53,084 nucleotides of DNA. Origin: SAR324 cluster bacterium (GTDB lineage Bacteria; SAR324; JACQKK01). The translations under genes were made by a program, and so were the position numbers. Below the pieces are notes generated by a model. That model was not told the DNA's origin. It did no database searches and was given only the letters and a program-made list of their open reading frames with translations. Each line of letters begins with the position of its first letter. The first letter of the stretch is position 1. Of this stretch, positions 7,206 through 16,106 are shown in pieces. Location: positions 1-53,084 of the forward strand of contig JACZRV010000013.1 in the NCBI GenBank assembly GCA_022574555.1, written 5' to 3'.

Positions 7206-7231
7206 ACGATAACGACTGACGAGGCGTTTTG

Positions 7232-10200
7232 ATGGAACGAGGAATGCGCAGGAGGGATTTTTTCAAGGTACTGGCCGCGGGAGGCGCGACCGCAACGGCC
7301 ATCGCGGGATGCTCCGATCCGCCGGAGAAATTGATCCCGTTTCTGTTGCCGCCAGACAACATTGAATTTTCTCCCGGCATCCCCGTCGATTACGCCACTA
7401 CCTGCAGTGAGTGTCCGGCGGGATGCGGCATGGTCATCCGCACTCGGGAAGGGCGCGCCATCAAGGCCGAGGGGAATCCGGACCACCCCGTCAATCGCGG
7501 CGCCTTGTGCATCCGGGGGCAAGCCTCGATGCAGACCTTATACAACCCAGCCCGCATCCGCTCCGCGATGTTGCAACAGAACGGCCAATGGAGCGAGGTG
7601 GACTGGGCACAGGGTGAAGCGGCGTTTGTGGAAGCGATCCGCAACGTATCCGATCCCGCGGGGATCGTGCTGTTGACCGATCGGGCGGAAGGCACCCGCG
7701 GGCACCTACTGGACCAATGGCTGGCCGCCCTGGGCGCCTCTCCCAAATTAGTGCTGGATCCCCTCGGCCAAAACGCCATCAAGACGGCCAACGAGAAAAC
7801 ATTCGGCCGTAAAGAAATCCCGCAATACCACATCGATCAGGCGACCTTCCTGCTCAATTTCGGCAGCGATTTTCTGGAAACGTGGCTCAGCCCTGTAAAA
7901 CAGAATCGCCAATTTGCCGAAATGCATGCGGTGAAGGATGGTGAGACCGGCAAGGGCACATTCGTACACGTCGGACCTCACAGGTCGCTCACCGGCGTGA
8001 ATGCCGACCGGTGGGTTTCGGTAAACCCGGGCAGCGAGATTGAGCTGGCCCTGGCCTTGGCAAAATCTGAACTGCAGCGCAGACGCCGCGAGCTTTCCCT
8101 CAGCGAAGCAAGCCGGCTGGAATCCTTCTTCGAACCCTATACATTGGAACGCGCCGCGCAGGCCACCGGAGCGGATCTGGATTCACTGAAAAAGCTGGCC
8201 CAGGATTTGGGCCGCGCGGAGCGGAGCCTGGTACTGGTAGGAGGCACCACCACGGCCAGCAATCAGGCGACCGCCTTGCAGATAGCGGTCAACCTGTTGA
8301 ATTACGTAGCGGGCAACATCGGTGGGACGGTCCAGTTCGGGGCCAATCAGGAGATCGATCTCTCCACACCTTATGCCGAGGTCGCCGCCCTGTTTGAGCG
8401 CATGCACGCCGGAGAGGTAACGCTGCTGATCGTTGACGGCGCGAATCCATTGTATTACCTGCCCGCCGGCGTAGGGGTCGCTGAAGCCCTGGACAAAGTG
8501 GGGACCATCGTCAGTCTTTCTTCCGCCTGGGACGAGACCACCCATCGCGCAAACATCGTACTGCCGAGCTTGTCAGCCTATGAACGGTGGGGCGATTCTT
8601 TCCCACAACGGGGCGTGTTCGCCCTGAAACAGCCGGTGATGGCCCCGGTCTTCCCGTTGAAAGCGTCGGAAGATACGCTCCTGGCTGCCGCGGAGGCGCT
8701 GGAACTGACAGATTTGGCGGGAGTACCGAATTTTCAGGAATACCTCAAGACCTCATGGCAGGAAATTCAGCGGGACGCCGGTTCCAAGGAGCCGTTTGAC
8801 ACGTTCTGGCGCCGCTCGTTGCAAAACGGGGGCGTTTTCCGGCAGGTCGCCTTCTCCAGCGTGGTGCGATTGAACCTCGAGGTGCTGGGCGAGGACATGG
8901 CAGCGCCGGAACTGGGAGGGGAAGGACTGGTGCTGATACCCACGGCGTCGTTGCGCCACAGGAGCGGCGAGGGCGCAGTGAGCTCCTGGCTGCAGGAAAT
9001 TCCCGATCCGGTTTCGCAGGTGGTCTGGGATTCCTGGGCGGACATCAACCCCAAAACCGCCGCCAAGTTGGGCATCCGGCACGGGGATCAAATCCGCATC
9101 TCCTCGCCCCATGGCGAAGTGTTGACGGCCGCCTATCTCCACTACGGCGTGCATCCCGATGCCATCGCCATTCCCCTGGGGCAGGGACGCACCCAGTCCG
9201 GACAGGCCTCCGAGGGAGTCGGGCTGAATGTCGTTGGGCTACTGCCCGCGCGCGCTGACGCCGCATCCGGCGACTTCGCCTATCTATCGACTCGGGTTTC
9301 GGTGGCCAAAGGGGAGGGCAAGGCCTTCCTGGTGCAGTTGGACGGCAGCCCGCGCCAGTTGGACCGGGAAATCATCCAGACGATGACCCTCGAGCAATAC
9401 GATCAGGAGGAGAAACCGCTCCCGGCCCATGGAGGTGAACACGGCGGGCAGCCCCGGCCCATCACTTTTTACCGGCCGAGAGATGAAACGCCGGGCTATT
9501 ACGAACCGTACCGGTGGGGCATGACGGTGGACGTGGACCGCTGTACCGGATGTTCCGCATGTGTCGCGGCCTGTTACGCGGAGAACAACATCCCCGTGGT
9601 AGGCAAGGAACGCACCGCACTGGGCCGGGAAATGTCGTGGATTCGCATCGAGCGCTTCCTGGAGGGCGAGGGCGACGATTATCAGACCCTGATGCAGCCC
9701 ATGATGTGCCAGCACTGCGAGAACGCTGGGTGCGAGGCGGTGTGTCCGGTCTACGCGACCTACCACACTCCCGAGGGGCTGAACGCGCAAGTATATAACC
9801 GATGCGTGGGTACTCGTTACTGCTCGAACAATTGCGCTTACAAGGTGCGTCGCTTCAATTGGTTCGAGTACGAGTTCGAAAGCCCCTTGCACATGCAACT
9901 CAATCCGGATGTTACCGTACGCAGCAAAGGGGTGATGGAAAAATGCACATTCTGCGTGCAACGCATCCACCGGGCCCGGTGGGACGCCGATGCGAAAGGG
10001 CGCGAAATCCGTGACGGAGAGGTGACCCCTGCGTGCGTACAGACCTGTCCCACCCAGGCACTCACGTTCGGAAACCTTTCCGATCCAGGCAGCCAGGTTT
10101 CCAGAAACGCCATGCGGGGCGAAGCGCGGGAGGAACACCGCCTGAGGCAATACGAGGTGCTCAAAGATACCGCGAGTCTTCCCGCGGTGACTTATCTCCG

Positions 10201-10234
10201 TAAGGTGACCCGACATCAGCCCCAGGAGGCCTAG
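7232..10234 (+). CDS. actB: Alternative Complex III subunit B, Tat-exported molybdopterin-like/Fe-S protein
   Basis: 1000 residues joining two modules. The N-terminus has a twin-arginine signal RRRDFFK with a lipobox AIAGC (Cys27), so it is probably exported folded and lipidated. Module B1 (to about residue 730) resembles a molybdopterin oxidoreductase; it contains CSECPAGCGM and, further on, GALCIRG, the four-cysteine pattern of the N-terminal cluster. Module B2 is ferredoxin-like, with CTGCSACVAACY, CQHCENAGCEAVCP, CVGTRYCSNNC, CTFC and CVQTCP, enough for the four Fe-S clusters known in ActB2. It carries electrons from quinol oxidised at ActC to the haems of ActA. ATG 7232 follows GAGG; TTG 7229 is a weaker alternative. 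The stop is immediately followed by the actC start. Confidence 0.93.
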   Translation: MERGMRRRDFFKVLAAGGATATAIAGCSDPPEKLIPFLLPPDNIEFSPGIPVDYATTCSECPAGCGMVIRTREGRAIKAEGNPDHPVNRGALCIRGQASMQTLYNPARIRSAMLQQNGQWSEVDWAQGEAAFVEAIRNVSDPAGIVLLTDRAEGTRGHLLDQWLAALGASPKLVLDPLGQNAIKTANEKTFGRKEIPQYHIDQATFLLNFGSDFLETWLSPVKQNRQFAEMHAVKDGETGKGTFVHVGPHRSLTGVNADRWVSVNPGSEIELALALAKSELQRRRRELSLSEASRLESFFEPYTLERAAQATGADLDSLKKLAQDLGRAERSLVLVGGTTTASNQATALQIAVNLLNYVAGNIGGTVQFGANQEIDLSTPYAEVAALFERMHAGEVTLLIVDGANPLYYLPAGVGVAEALDKVGTIVSLSSAWDETTHRANIVLPSLSAYERWGDSFPQRGVFALKQPVMAPVFPLKASEDTLLAAAEALELTDLAGVPNFQEYLKTSWQEIQRDAGSKEPFDTFWRRSLQNGGVFRQVAFSSVVRLNLEVLGEDMAAPELGGEGLVLIPTASLRHRSGEGAVSSWLQEIPDPVSQVVWDSWADINPKTAAKLGIRHGDQIRISSPHGEVLTAAYLHYGVHPDAIAIPLGQGRTQSGQASEGVGLNVVGLLPARADAASGDFAYLSTRVSVAKGEGKAFLVQLDGSPRQLDREIIQTMTLEQYDQEEKPLPAHGGEHGGQPRPITFYRPRDETPGYYEPYRWGMTVDVDRCTGCSACVAACYAENNIPVVGKERTALGREMSWIRIERFLEGEGDDYQTLMQPMMCQHCENAGCEAVCPVYATYHTPEGLNAQVYNRCVGTRYCSNNCAYKVRRFNWFEYEFESPLHMQLNPDVTVRSKGVMEKCTFCVQRIHRARWDADAKGREIRDGEVTPACVQTCPTQALTFGNLSDPGSQVSRNAMRGEAREEHRLRQYEVLKDTASLPAVTYLRKVTRHQPQEA

Positions 10235-11602
10235 ATGACCGAGATCACCTACTCGGAAGTCACCGCAGACGTCCTGCGCACCTTGGTGCGCCCCAAGCCG
10301 GCGTATTTTCTGCTGCTGCTGGGTTTCGTCACGGCGCTGGGGACCGGCGTGTTCAGCCTCGCTGTGCAGGTCGACGTGGGGATCGGACTGAGTGGGATTT
10401 CCCATCCGATCGGGTGGGGTTTCTATATTACCAATTTCGTTTTCTGGATCGGTATTGGCCACGCCGGGACGCTGATTTCGGCCATATTTTTCATCACCCG
10501 GGCGCCCTGGCGGACGCCCATTTACCGGGCCGCGGAAGGAATGACGGTTTTCGCCGTGATGACGGCAGGACTTTTCCCCATCCTGCATATGGGCCGGCCC
10601 TGGTACGGCTATTGGCTGATTCCCTACCCCAATTCGCGCATGCTTTGGGTGAACTTCAAGTCGCCCCTGTTGTGGGACGTCTTTGCCGTTTCAACCTATC
10701 TCACCATCTCGGTGACTTTTTTCATCGTCGGCTTGATCCCCGACCTGGCGTCCATGCGCGACAGCACCAAGGGCCCGCGCAAATTGCTTTATACGATTCT
10801 CGCGGTGGGGTGGACCAATTCTTACCAGCAGTGGATCCACTACGCCCGCGCCTACATACTGCTCGCGGCTTTGGCGACGCCCCTAGTGTTCTCGGTGCAT
10901 TCCATCGTGTCGTGGGATTTCGCCATGTCGAACGTACCCGGCTGGCATAGCACGATCTTCGCACCCTATTTTGTGGCCGGGGCCATCTTCTCCGGTCTGG
11001 CGATGGTGCTGACGATCACCATTCCCATGCGGGTCATTTTCGGCCTGGAAAAATACATCACGGACCATGTGCTGCAGAGCGTGGCCCGCGTGATCCTGTT
11101 TACTTCGATCATCGTGGGATACGCCTATACGACCGAATTCTTCATGTCATGGTACAGCGGCATACCGGCAGAGCGCGGTCAGTTTTATTTCCGGGCATTC
11201 GGCGACCCCGCCCTGCTCCCCTTCAGCGAGGGTTCGACACTGGGTTTTCCGCAAATCGCATTCTGGATCATGGTCTTTTGCAACATCTTCGCGCCGCTGC
11301 CGTTGTGGCGTTACAAGATTCGCACGAACCTCGTCGCGCTTTTCATCATCTCGATATTGATCAATATCGGGATGTGGTTCGAACGATTCAACATCATCGT
11401 CAATTCGCTGCAACGCGACTATAACCCTCAGGTGTGGGGTAGCTACACACCCACGATCATCGAAACGGGAATCACATTGGGCAGTTTCGGATTTTTCTTC
11501 ACCCTCTTCGCGCTATTCGTCCGGTCCATACCGGCATTGTCCATCGCGCAATTGAAAGAAAATTTGGATCCGCCCAGGAAAAACCCGACGCAGCAGGACT
11601 GA
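10235..11602 (+). CDS. actC: Alternative Complex III subunit C, NrfD-like quinol-oxidising membrane protein
   Basis: 455 residues, almost entirely transmembrane helices, with the NrfD/PsrC-family pattern. The start YFLLLLGFVTALGTGVFSL, the segment GIGHAGTLISAIFF and AEGMTVFAVMTAG are characteristic of ActC. In solved Alternative Complex III structures ActC holds the periplasm-side menaquinol site and a candidate proton path; here the role is inferred from homology. ATG 10235 directly abuts the actB stop (TAGATG), and AGGAGG lies eight bases upstream, so translation is coupled. Downstream 42 bases separate it from actD. Confidence 0.93.
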   Translation: MTEITYSEVTADVLRTLVRPKPAYFLLLLGFVTALGTGVFSLAVQVDVGIGLSGISHPIGWGFYITNFVFWIGIGHAGTLISAIFFITRAPWRTPIYRAAEGMTVFAVMTAGLFPILHMGRPWYGYWLIPYPNSRMLWVNFKSPLLWDVFAVSTYLTISVTFFIVGLIPDLASMRDSTKGPRKLLYTILAVGWTNSYQQWIHYARAYILLAALATPLVFSVHSIVSWDFAMSNVPGWHSTIFAPYFVAGAIFSGLAMVLTITIPMRVIFGLEKYITDHVLQSVARVILFTSIIVGYAYTTEFFMSWYSGIPAERGQFYFRAFGDPALLPFSEGSTLGFPQIAFWIMVFCNIFAPLPLWRYKIRTNLVALFIISILINIGMWFERFNIIVNSLQRDYNPQVWGSYTPTIIETGITLGSFGFFFTLFALFVRSIPALSIAQLKENLDPPRKNPTQQD

Positions 11603-11644
11603 CCGCCCGCCGGCGACGGTGGGCAGAGTGAGCATGGAACAGCA

Positions 11645-12172
11645 ATGAACGGATCGTTCAAGGGAATCTGGGGTACGTTCGCATTCATGGACGAGACCAC
11701 CGCGGTGATCCGCGCTCTGCGGGAAGAGGGCAAGGATTACAGCGTATTGGCGCCCTTTTATCATCACGAACTACACGACGCCATGGGCCATCCAGAAAGC
11801 CGGATTCCATTCGTAACCTTGATCATGGGTGCTATGGGAATCTTCTTCGGCTATGCCCTGACCTCGTGGACGTCGATGCAGTGGGTTCTGCCCGTGAGCG
11901 CCAAACCCATCGTTTCGATCCCCGCCTATACGATCTTTGCATTTGAACTCATGGTGCTTTTGGGGGGCGTATTTACCGCGTTGGCCATTTTTCTCATGGG
12001 GATGTTCGATCTGCAACGAAAGAAACTCCCCAAATCGAAGACGTTCAAAGGTTACGGCCGATTTTCCAATGATCGCTTCGGAGTCGTGGTGCGATGTGAC
12101 GAAAGCGACGCGGATCGGGTGGAAAAGCTGATGAGGGAGCACAGCGCCGAGGAGGTGGTTCGTGAGTACTAA
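11645..12172 (+). CDS. actD: Alternative Complex III subunit D (DUF3341 membrane protein)
   Basis: 175 residues. The N-terminal cytoplasmic part begins GIWGTFAFMDETTAVIRALR, followed by two transmembrane helices (about 57-73 and 88-118) and a C-terminal soluble tail with RFSNDRFGVVVRC. This layout is that of ActD, a small structural subunit that contacts ActC and ActF. The C-terminal tail ends RKKLPKSKTF and then a short ferredoxin-like fold typical of DUF3341. ATG 11645 gives the family start. Its last ten bases overlap actE, so the two are translationally coupled. Confidence 0.88.
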   Translation: MNGSFKGIWGTFAFMDETTAVIRALREEGKDYSVLAPFYHHELHDAMGHPESRIPFVTLIMGAMGIFFGYALTSWTSMQWVLPVSAKPIVSIPAYTIFAFELMVLLGGVFTALAIFLMGMFDLQRKKLPKSKTFKGYGRFSNDRFGVVVRCDESDADRVEKLMREHSAEEVVREY

Positions 12173-12788
12173 GCGCACGAATACGCATCGTGTGATCGGG
12201 GGAGCGCTGGTCTGCTTTTTCTCGCTGGCGGGGATTTTTGTCGCCGATGCCTGGGCCGCTCATGACACCAACAAAGAAGAATCCGATTATTCCGATTCCC
12301 GCCCGTGGTTCGACGGTAAACCGTTTCCCTATTTCCTGGATATGTTCAACCAGCCTTCGATCAAGCCCCAGGAGGAAGGCACGTTCCAGGCATTTCCTTC
12401 GGATTCGGTTCCGCGCTCGGGATTGGAGCCCTTTATCGAACTAGCCGCCATGGTCGACGGCCAACTGCAGCGGGACTTGGTGCCTACGAACCCCACCACG
12501 CCCACAGCAGATTCCATTACCCGGGGCCGGGTGCTGTACGAGGTTTATTGCGCGGTCTGTCACGGAAAGGAAGGCAATGCAGGAACGCCCGTGACGCTGA
12601 GAGGGATGCCCGCGCCGCCCATTCAGTTCTTGCTCCCGGTATTATCCGATGCGCACCTGTACAACAAGATCCGCCTAGGCGGGCCCATCATGCCGGCCTA
12701 CGGGTTCCAGACCTCCCAGGGTGATCGGTGGGACATGGTCAACTACTTGAAGAGTGCCGATTTCGGGAAGGATACGTCGCAGCAATGA
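12162..12788 (+). CDS. actE: Alternative Complex III subunit E, monohaem cytochrome c
   Basis: 208 residues beginning at GTG 12162 inside actD. A signal/anchor segment (about 11-32) precedes a periplasmic domain with one haem site CAVCH near residue 130 and a likely axial methionine in GGPIMPAYGFQ, followed by WDMVNYLK, the usual cytochrome c helix. ActE is the electron exit that passes electrons to a soluble cytochrome or oxidase. Motif FPYFLDMFNQPSIKPQEEGT, before the haem, is typical of ActE. Its stop overlaps the actF start (ATGA). Confidence 0.9.
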   Translation: MSTKRTNTHRVIGGALVCFFSLAGIFVADAWAAHDTNKEESDYSDSRPWFDGKPFPYFLDMFNQPSIKPQEEGTFQAFPSDSVPRSGLEPFIELAAMVDGQLQRDLVPTNPTTPTADSITRGRVLYEVYCAVCHGKEGNAGTPVTLRGMPAPPIQFLLPVLSDAHLYNKIRLGGPIMPAYGFQTSQGDRWDMVNYLKSADFGKDTSQQ

Positions 12789-14041
12789 AGGAAATCCTGG
12801 AAAGATCCAATCTGCAACTGCGTTCAGGCTGGCGCACGGTACTCTGGGCTCTGGTCGGCCTGGGCATTGTCACGTTCATCGTGGGTCTGGTCACTGGCAC
12901 CGCGGAACGCACCTGGGAGGCGCTATTGATCAATACCGTCTTTTGGGGCGGGATGGCCCAAGCCGGCGTGATGCTCTCGGTGATCTGGCAAATCACCGAT
13001 TCCAAGTGGGGGCGGCCCTTCAAGCGCCTTGCCGAAGGTTTTGGTGCCTTTCTTCCCGTAGCGTTCCTGATGTTCATTCTGGTTTTTTTCGGCGGAAAGT
13101 ATCTATTCGAGTGGGTGGAGAATCCCATGCCCGTCAAAGCCGGATATCTCAACATGGGCTTTTTCGTGACCCGTAACGTGATCGCCCTGGTGATCATGTA
13201 CACCATCTCTTACTTTTACCTGATGGCGTCGATCAAACCCGACCTGGCATTTGCCCGCATCATGATACCGGGTTGGGGGGGCGCATTCGCCGATCGCATC
13301 TTGCAGGGATACGGATATCACCAAACGGAGGTGGTGAGGCTGGAGCAGGTATCACGGCGGCTGGCACCGTTGCTCGGTGTCGTTTACGCCTTTGTGGCAT
13401 CCCTGGTGGCCTTCGATTTCGTGATGTCACTCGATCAGTCGTGGTTCAGCACGTTGTTCGGGGTCTTTTTCTTCATGGGTAATTTGTACAGCGCCCTGGC
13501 GTTGATGCTGATCATCGCCTATCGCGTGAGAAAGCTGCCCTTGCTGGCTGAGTACATGACCATCAACCGAGTGCACGACCTGGCCAAGCTCACTTTCGCC
13601 ATCGCCCTGGTGTGGACTTACATGGCATTCTCACAGTACATCGTCATCTGGTATTCCAATCTGCCCGAGGAAACGCCGTTTCTGGTCAGCCGGTCGATCA
13701 TCGATACGCCCTGGTACAATATCTTTTGGACATTGTTCGTGGTGCTATTCGTTTTTCCCTTCCTGGCCTTAATGGCGCGCACGGTCTGCCGCAAGCCGCC
13801 CCTGGCGGCCGCCATTGGTCTGATTCTGGTTATCGGCCAATGGTGGGCCCACTACCTGATGGTGGTGCCTTCCATTCAGGATCGCCACGGCGTGCCCCAA
13901 TTCCTGTTCGGCTACCAGGAAATTTTCGTTACCCTGGGCTTCCTGGGGGCCTTTTTTCTCTGTTACTTCGCTTTCATGTCCCGGGTGCCCATCATTCCCA
14001 TCTCCGATAAGCACTTGTGCAAGAGTTGGCACGGCCATTAG
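12785..14041 (+). CDS. actF: Alternative Complex III subunit F, NrfD-like membrane protein
   Basis: 418 residues from ATG 12785, which overlaps the actE stop by four bases. It has about ten transmembrane helices and is a paralogue of ActC, with the matching segment TVFWGGMAQAGVMLSVIWQI. ActF supports ActC and is proposed to form a proton route; it does not bind quinol in known structures. It ends the operon. No actG and no cytochrome oxidase genes follow, unlike clusters where caa3 oxidase is adjacent. A longer reading frame opens at 12728 but would overlap actE far more and lacks a family-like start. Confidence 0.9.
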   Translation: MKEILERSNLQLRSGWRTVLWALVGLGIVTFIVGLVTGTAERTWEALLINTVFWGGMAQAGVMLSVIWQITDSKWGRPFKRLAEGFGAFLPVAFLMFILVFFGGKYLFEWVENPMPVKAGYLNMGFFVTRNVIALVIMYTISYFYLMASIKPDLAFARIMIPGWGGAFADRILQGYGYHQTEVVRLEQVSRRLAPLLGVVYAFVASLVAFDFVMSLDQSWFSTLFGVFFFMGNLYSALALMLIIAYRVRKLPLLAEYMTINRVHDLAKLTFAIALVWTYMAFSQYIVIWYSNLPEETPFLVSRSIIDTPWYNIFWTLFVVLFVFPFLALMARTVCRKPPLAAAIGLILVIGQWWAHYLMVVPSIQDRHGVPQFLFGYQEIFVTLGFLGAFFLCYFAFMSRVPIIPISDKHLCKSWHGH

Positions 14042-14162
14042 ATCGCGCAAATTCTCCACCCCCGAGAGTTTCTTGGATGCACAGACTCGCTGGCACCGGG
14101 CAAAAAAGGAGCGCCGGGTGGCCCAACGGGCGAAATGGACCTGTCACGGCAAACGGTACCCC

Positions 14163-14193
14163 CTGATTTCTCATTGGCCTGCTGATTTCTCAT
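14163..14193. repeat. 12-base direct repeat in the actF/IMPase gap
   Basis: CTGATTTCTCAT occurs at 14163-14174 and 14182-14193, seven bases apart, flanked by CCC and CGGGG. It sits in the 252-base convergent gap that otherwise holds no recognisable gene or T-run terminator. Confidence 0.45.
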
Positions 14194-14293
14194 CGGGGAA
14201 TGGTCAGCTCCTGACAGATTCCAGGCAGAGGACGCGATTTGGATGCGGGTTTGGTCGTGATCGAGGGCAAGAAAGCGGTGAGTGCCGGATTTA

Positions 14294-15157
14294 TCAGCCG
14301 TGGCTTTTGCCCAATAGCTCATCGATGATCTGCTCCACGACATCGGGCTTGCCGACCACCATTGGAGCGGGCATCCGCTCCCGCCGCTGTCCTGGCTCCC
14401 AAAACGCCCCCACATCGAAGGGCTCGTCGTTGGTGAAGCGCGCTGCGAGGCCCGCCGCGCGGCAGAACGGCAATGCCGGTATGAAATCCCAGAGAAAGCA
14501 GCGGGGACCGATCATTGCCTCCGCCCGGCCCGTGGCCACCGCAATCAGGTGATACAGGTTGGTGCCGAAGTTGCGCATCTTGTAGCCGGAAATCCGCTGT
14601 AACGGCAGTTCGTGCACCAGGTCCGAGCCCACGAGAATGTGCCGGGTCTGGGGTACGATGTCTACGGCAGCAGGAACGTGGGGCCGGCCGTTAAATAAAA
14701 ACTCGCCGCCGGTAAAGACATAGCGCTCGCCCACCGCGGGAAAACTGAGGTAACCCTCCACAGGCTCCGCATCCTGCATCAGGCCGATGCCCAGCCCCCA
14801 CAGGGGCAACCCGCGGGCGAACATCGCGGTGCCATCCAGCGGGTCAATCACCCACTGCCGGCTTGCCTGGGGTGCATGGGGTTCCGGCTCCTCTTCGCTC
14901 ACGATACCGTAGGAGGGGAACCTTTGGCGCAATTCTGCTTCGAGTTCGTCCGAGGTCTCGCGGTCCACCGACGTGATTGCCGTGCCGTCCGCCTTCTCCT
15001 CGGCAGATGTCTGCCGGAAAGCACTGAGCGCCCGCCGGTCAAAGGCATCGATCAGATCGGCGATGGCGTCGTAGTGGCTGGTTGGCAACGGAGATAGTGA
15101 ATCGGAGCGATGTGGGATTATCGGGAAACGATGGTGACCGGAACGCGCGCGACCCAC
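14294..15157 (-). CDS. Inositol-monophosphatase-family phosphatase (HisN-like)
   Basis: 287 residues. Metal-dependent phosphatase motifs are in order: KADGTAITSVDRET, the metal ligand Glu in IVSEEEPE, the signature WVIDPLDGTAMFARGLP, and a C-terminal WDFIPALPFCRAAG, where the family has WDxAA. The enzyme removes phosphate from small sugar or polyol phosphates; histidinol phosphate (HisN) and inositol 1-phosphate are the common substrates, and the sequence alone does not choose. The start is uncertain: GTG/ATG candidates at 15157 leave about 25 non-conserved residues before the first helix. The gene converges on actF and is divergent from the ABC transporter operon. Confidence 0.8.
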   Translation of the reverse strand: MGRARSGHHRFPIIPHRSDSLSPLPTSHYDAIADLIDAFDRRALSAFRQTSAEEKADGTAITSVDRETSDELEAELRQRFPSYGIVSEEEPEPHAPQASRQWVIDPLDGTAMFARGLPLWGLGIGLMQDAEPVEGYLSFPAVGERYVFTGGEFLFNGRPHVPAAVDIVPQTRHILVGSDLVHELPLQRISGYKMRNFGTNLYHLIAVATGRAEAMIGPRCFLWDFIPALPFCRAAGLAARFTNDEPFDVGAFWEPGQRRERMPAPMVVGKPDVVEQIIDELLGKSHG

Positions 15158-15347
15158 ACGGGATGCGAGGCAAGGGCGGGTCGCCCGCCCACATCACATC
15201 TAACTGGCCCGATCACTCCTGTCAACAGGCCGCCGGAGTTTAGACGCTGAATGTCAGATAAAATGTCTATATTCCGGCTATCGTGAATTCGGAACGCATC
15301 CCGTTGCGCCGCCCGCTTTCTCAACCGCATTAAAAGAGCGTTGAGCC

Positions 15348-16106
15348 TTGAGCACTTCCAACGACGACGGAATCATGGTGCGCCTGGAGCGGGTTTCGCG
15401 CATCTACCGGGATGGAGACCGCGAGGTGCAGGCGCTTGCGGACATCGACCTGACCATCAGGCGTGGCGAAACGGTGGCCCTTGCCGGCAGAAGCGGCTCG
15501 GGCAAGAGTACCCTGCTGCACCTGATCGGCGGCCTGGAGTGGCCCAGCAGCGGCAGCGTGACCGTGGCGGGACAGGCGTTGCACCTCATGAACGATGCGG
15601 CGCTGACCCGCTTTCGCCGCACCCAAATCGGCTTTGTCTTCCAATTTTTCCACCTGCTTCCGGCGCTGACCGTAGAGGAAAACCTCATCTTTCCCGCCGA
15701 GATGTCCGGATGGAGCGGAAAGGCAGCCCGCAAGCGGGCGCATCGGCTGGCCGAAGAGCTGGGCATATCCGCTCGCACGTCCGCTTTTCCAGACCGGCTT
15801 TCCGGGGGCGAACAGCAAAGGGTGGCGATCGCCCGCAGCCTGATGCTGGACCCGCCGCTGCTGATGGCCGACGAGCCGACAGGTAACCTTGACAGCGAAA
15901 CCGGCACCGTCGTGCTGGACATTCTTTTCCGGGCCGCAAAAGAACGCGGCACCACCCTCGTGCTGGCCACCCACAGTACCGATGCCGCCCGTCGCGCCGG
16001 CCGGCGGATAGAACTTCACGACGGGAGAATCGCAACGGATACAGGCAGCCCTGCGGTATCCCGCGGTTCTGCGGCCGCAGCGTCAGCCGAATCCGGAGAT
16101 GCATGA
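15348..16106 (+). CDS. ABC transporter ATPase (LolD/AttE-like)
   Basis: About 252 residues from TTG 15348, or 243 from ATG 15375; neither has a strong Shine-Dalgarno. Walker A GRSGSGKST is at 47-55, the Q-loop follows in FVFQFFHLLP, the signature is [15 protein letters not shown], Walker B is [12 protein letters not shown] and the switch His lies in LATHST. The sequence belongs to the MacB/LolD/FtsE group that pairs with FtsX-type permeases. The permease gene overlaps its stop (ATGA), so the pair forms one transporter. Together with the lipocalin-like protein downstream it resembles AttEFGH. It is not the LolD of the envelope operon, which is separate at 32921-33628. Confidence 0.9.
   Translation: MSTSNDDGIMVRLERVSRIYRDGDREVQALADIDLTIRRGETVALAGRSGSGKSTLLHLIGGLEWPSSGSVTVAGQALHLMNDAALTRFRRTQIGFVFQFFHLLPALTVEENLIFPAEMSGWSGKAARKRAHRLAEELGISARTSAFPDRLSGGEQQRVAIARSLMLDPPLLMADEPTGNLDSETGTVVLDILFRAAKERGTTLVLATHSTDAARRAGRRIELHDGRIATDTGSPAVSRGSAAAASAESGDA

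Noticed and set aside
9284..10588. 434-residue antisense frame over actB/actC
   Set aside because: Shadow frame in GC-rich coding DNA; the act genes on the plus strand have clear motifs.
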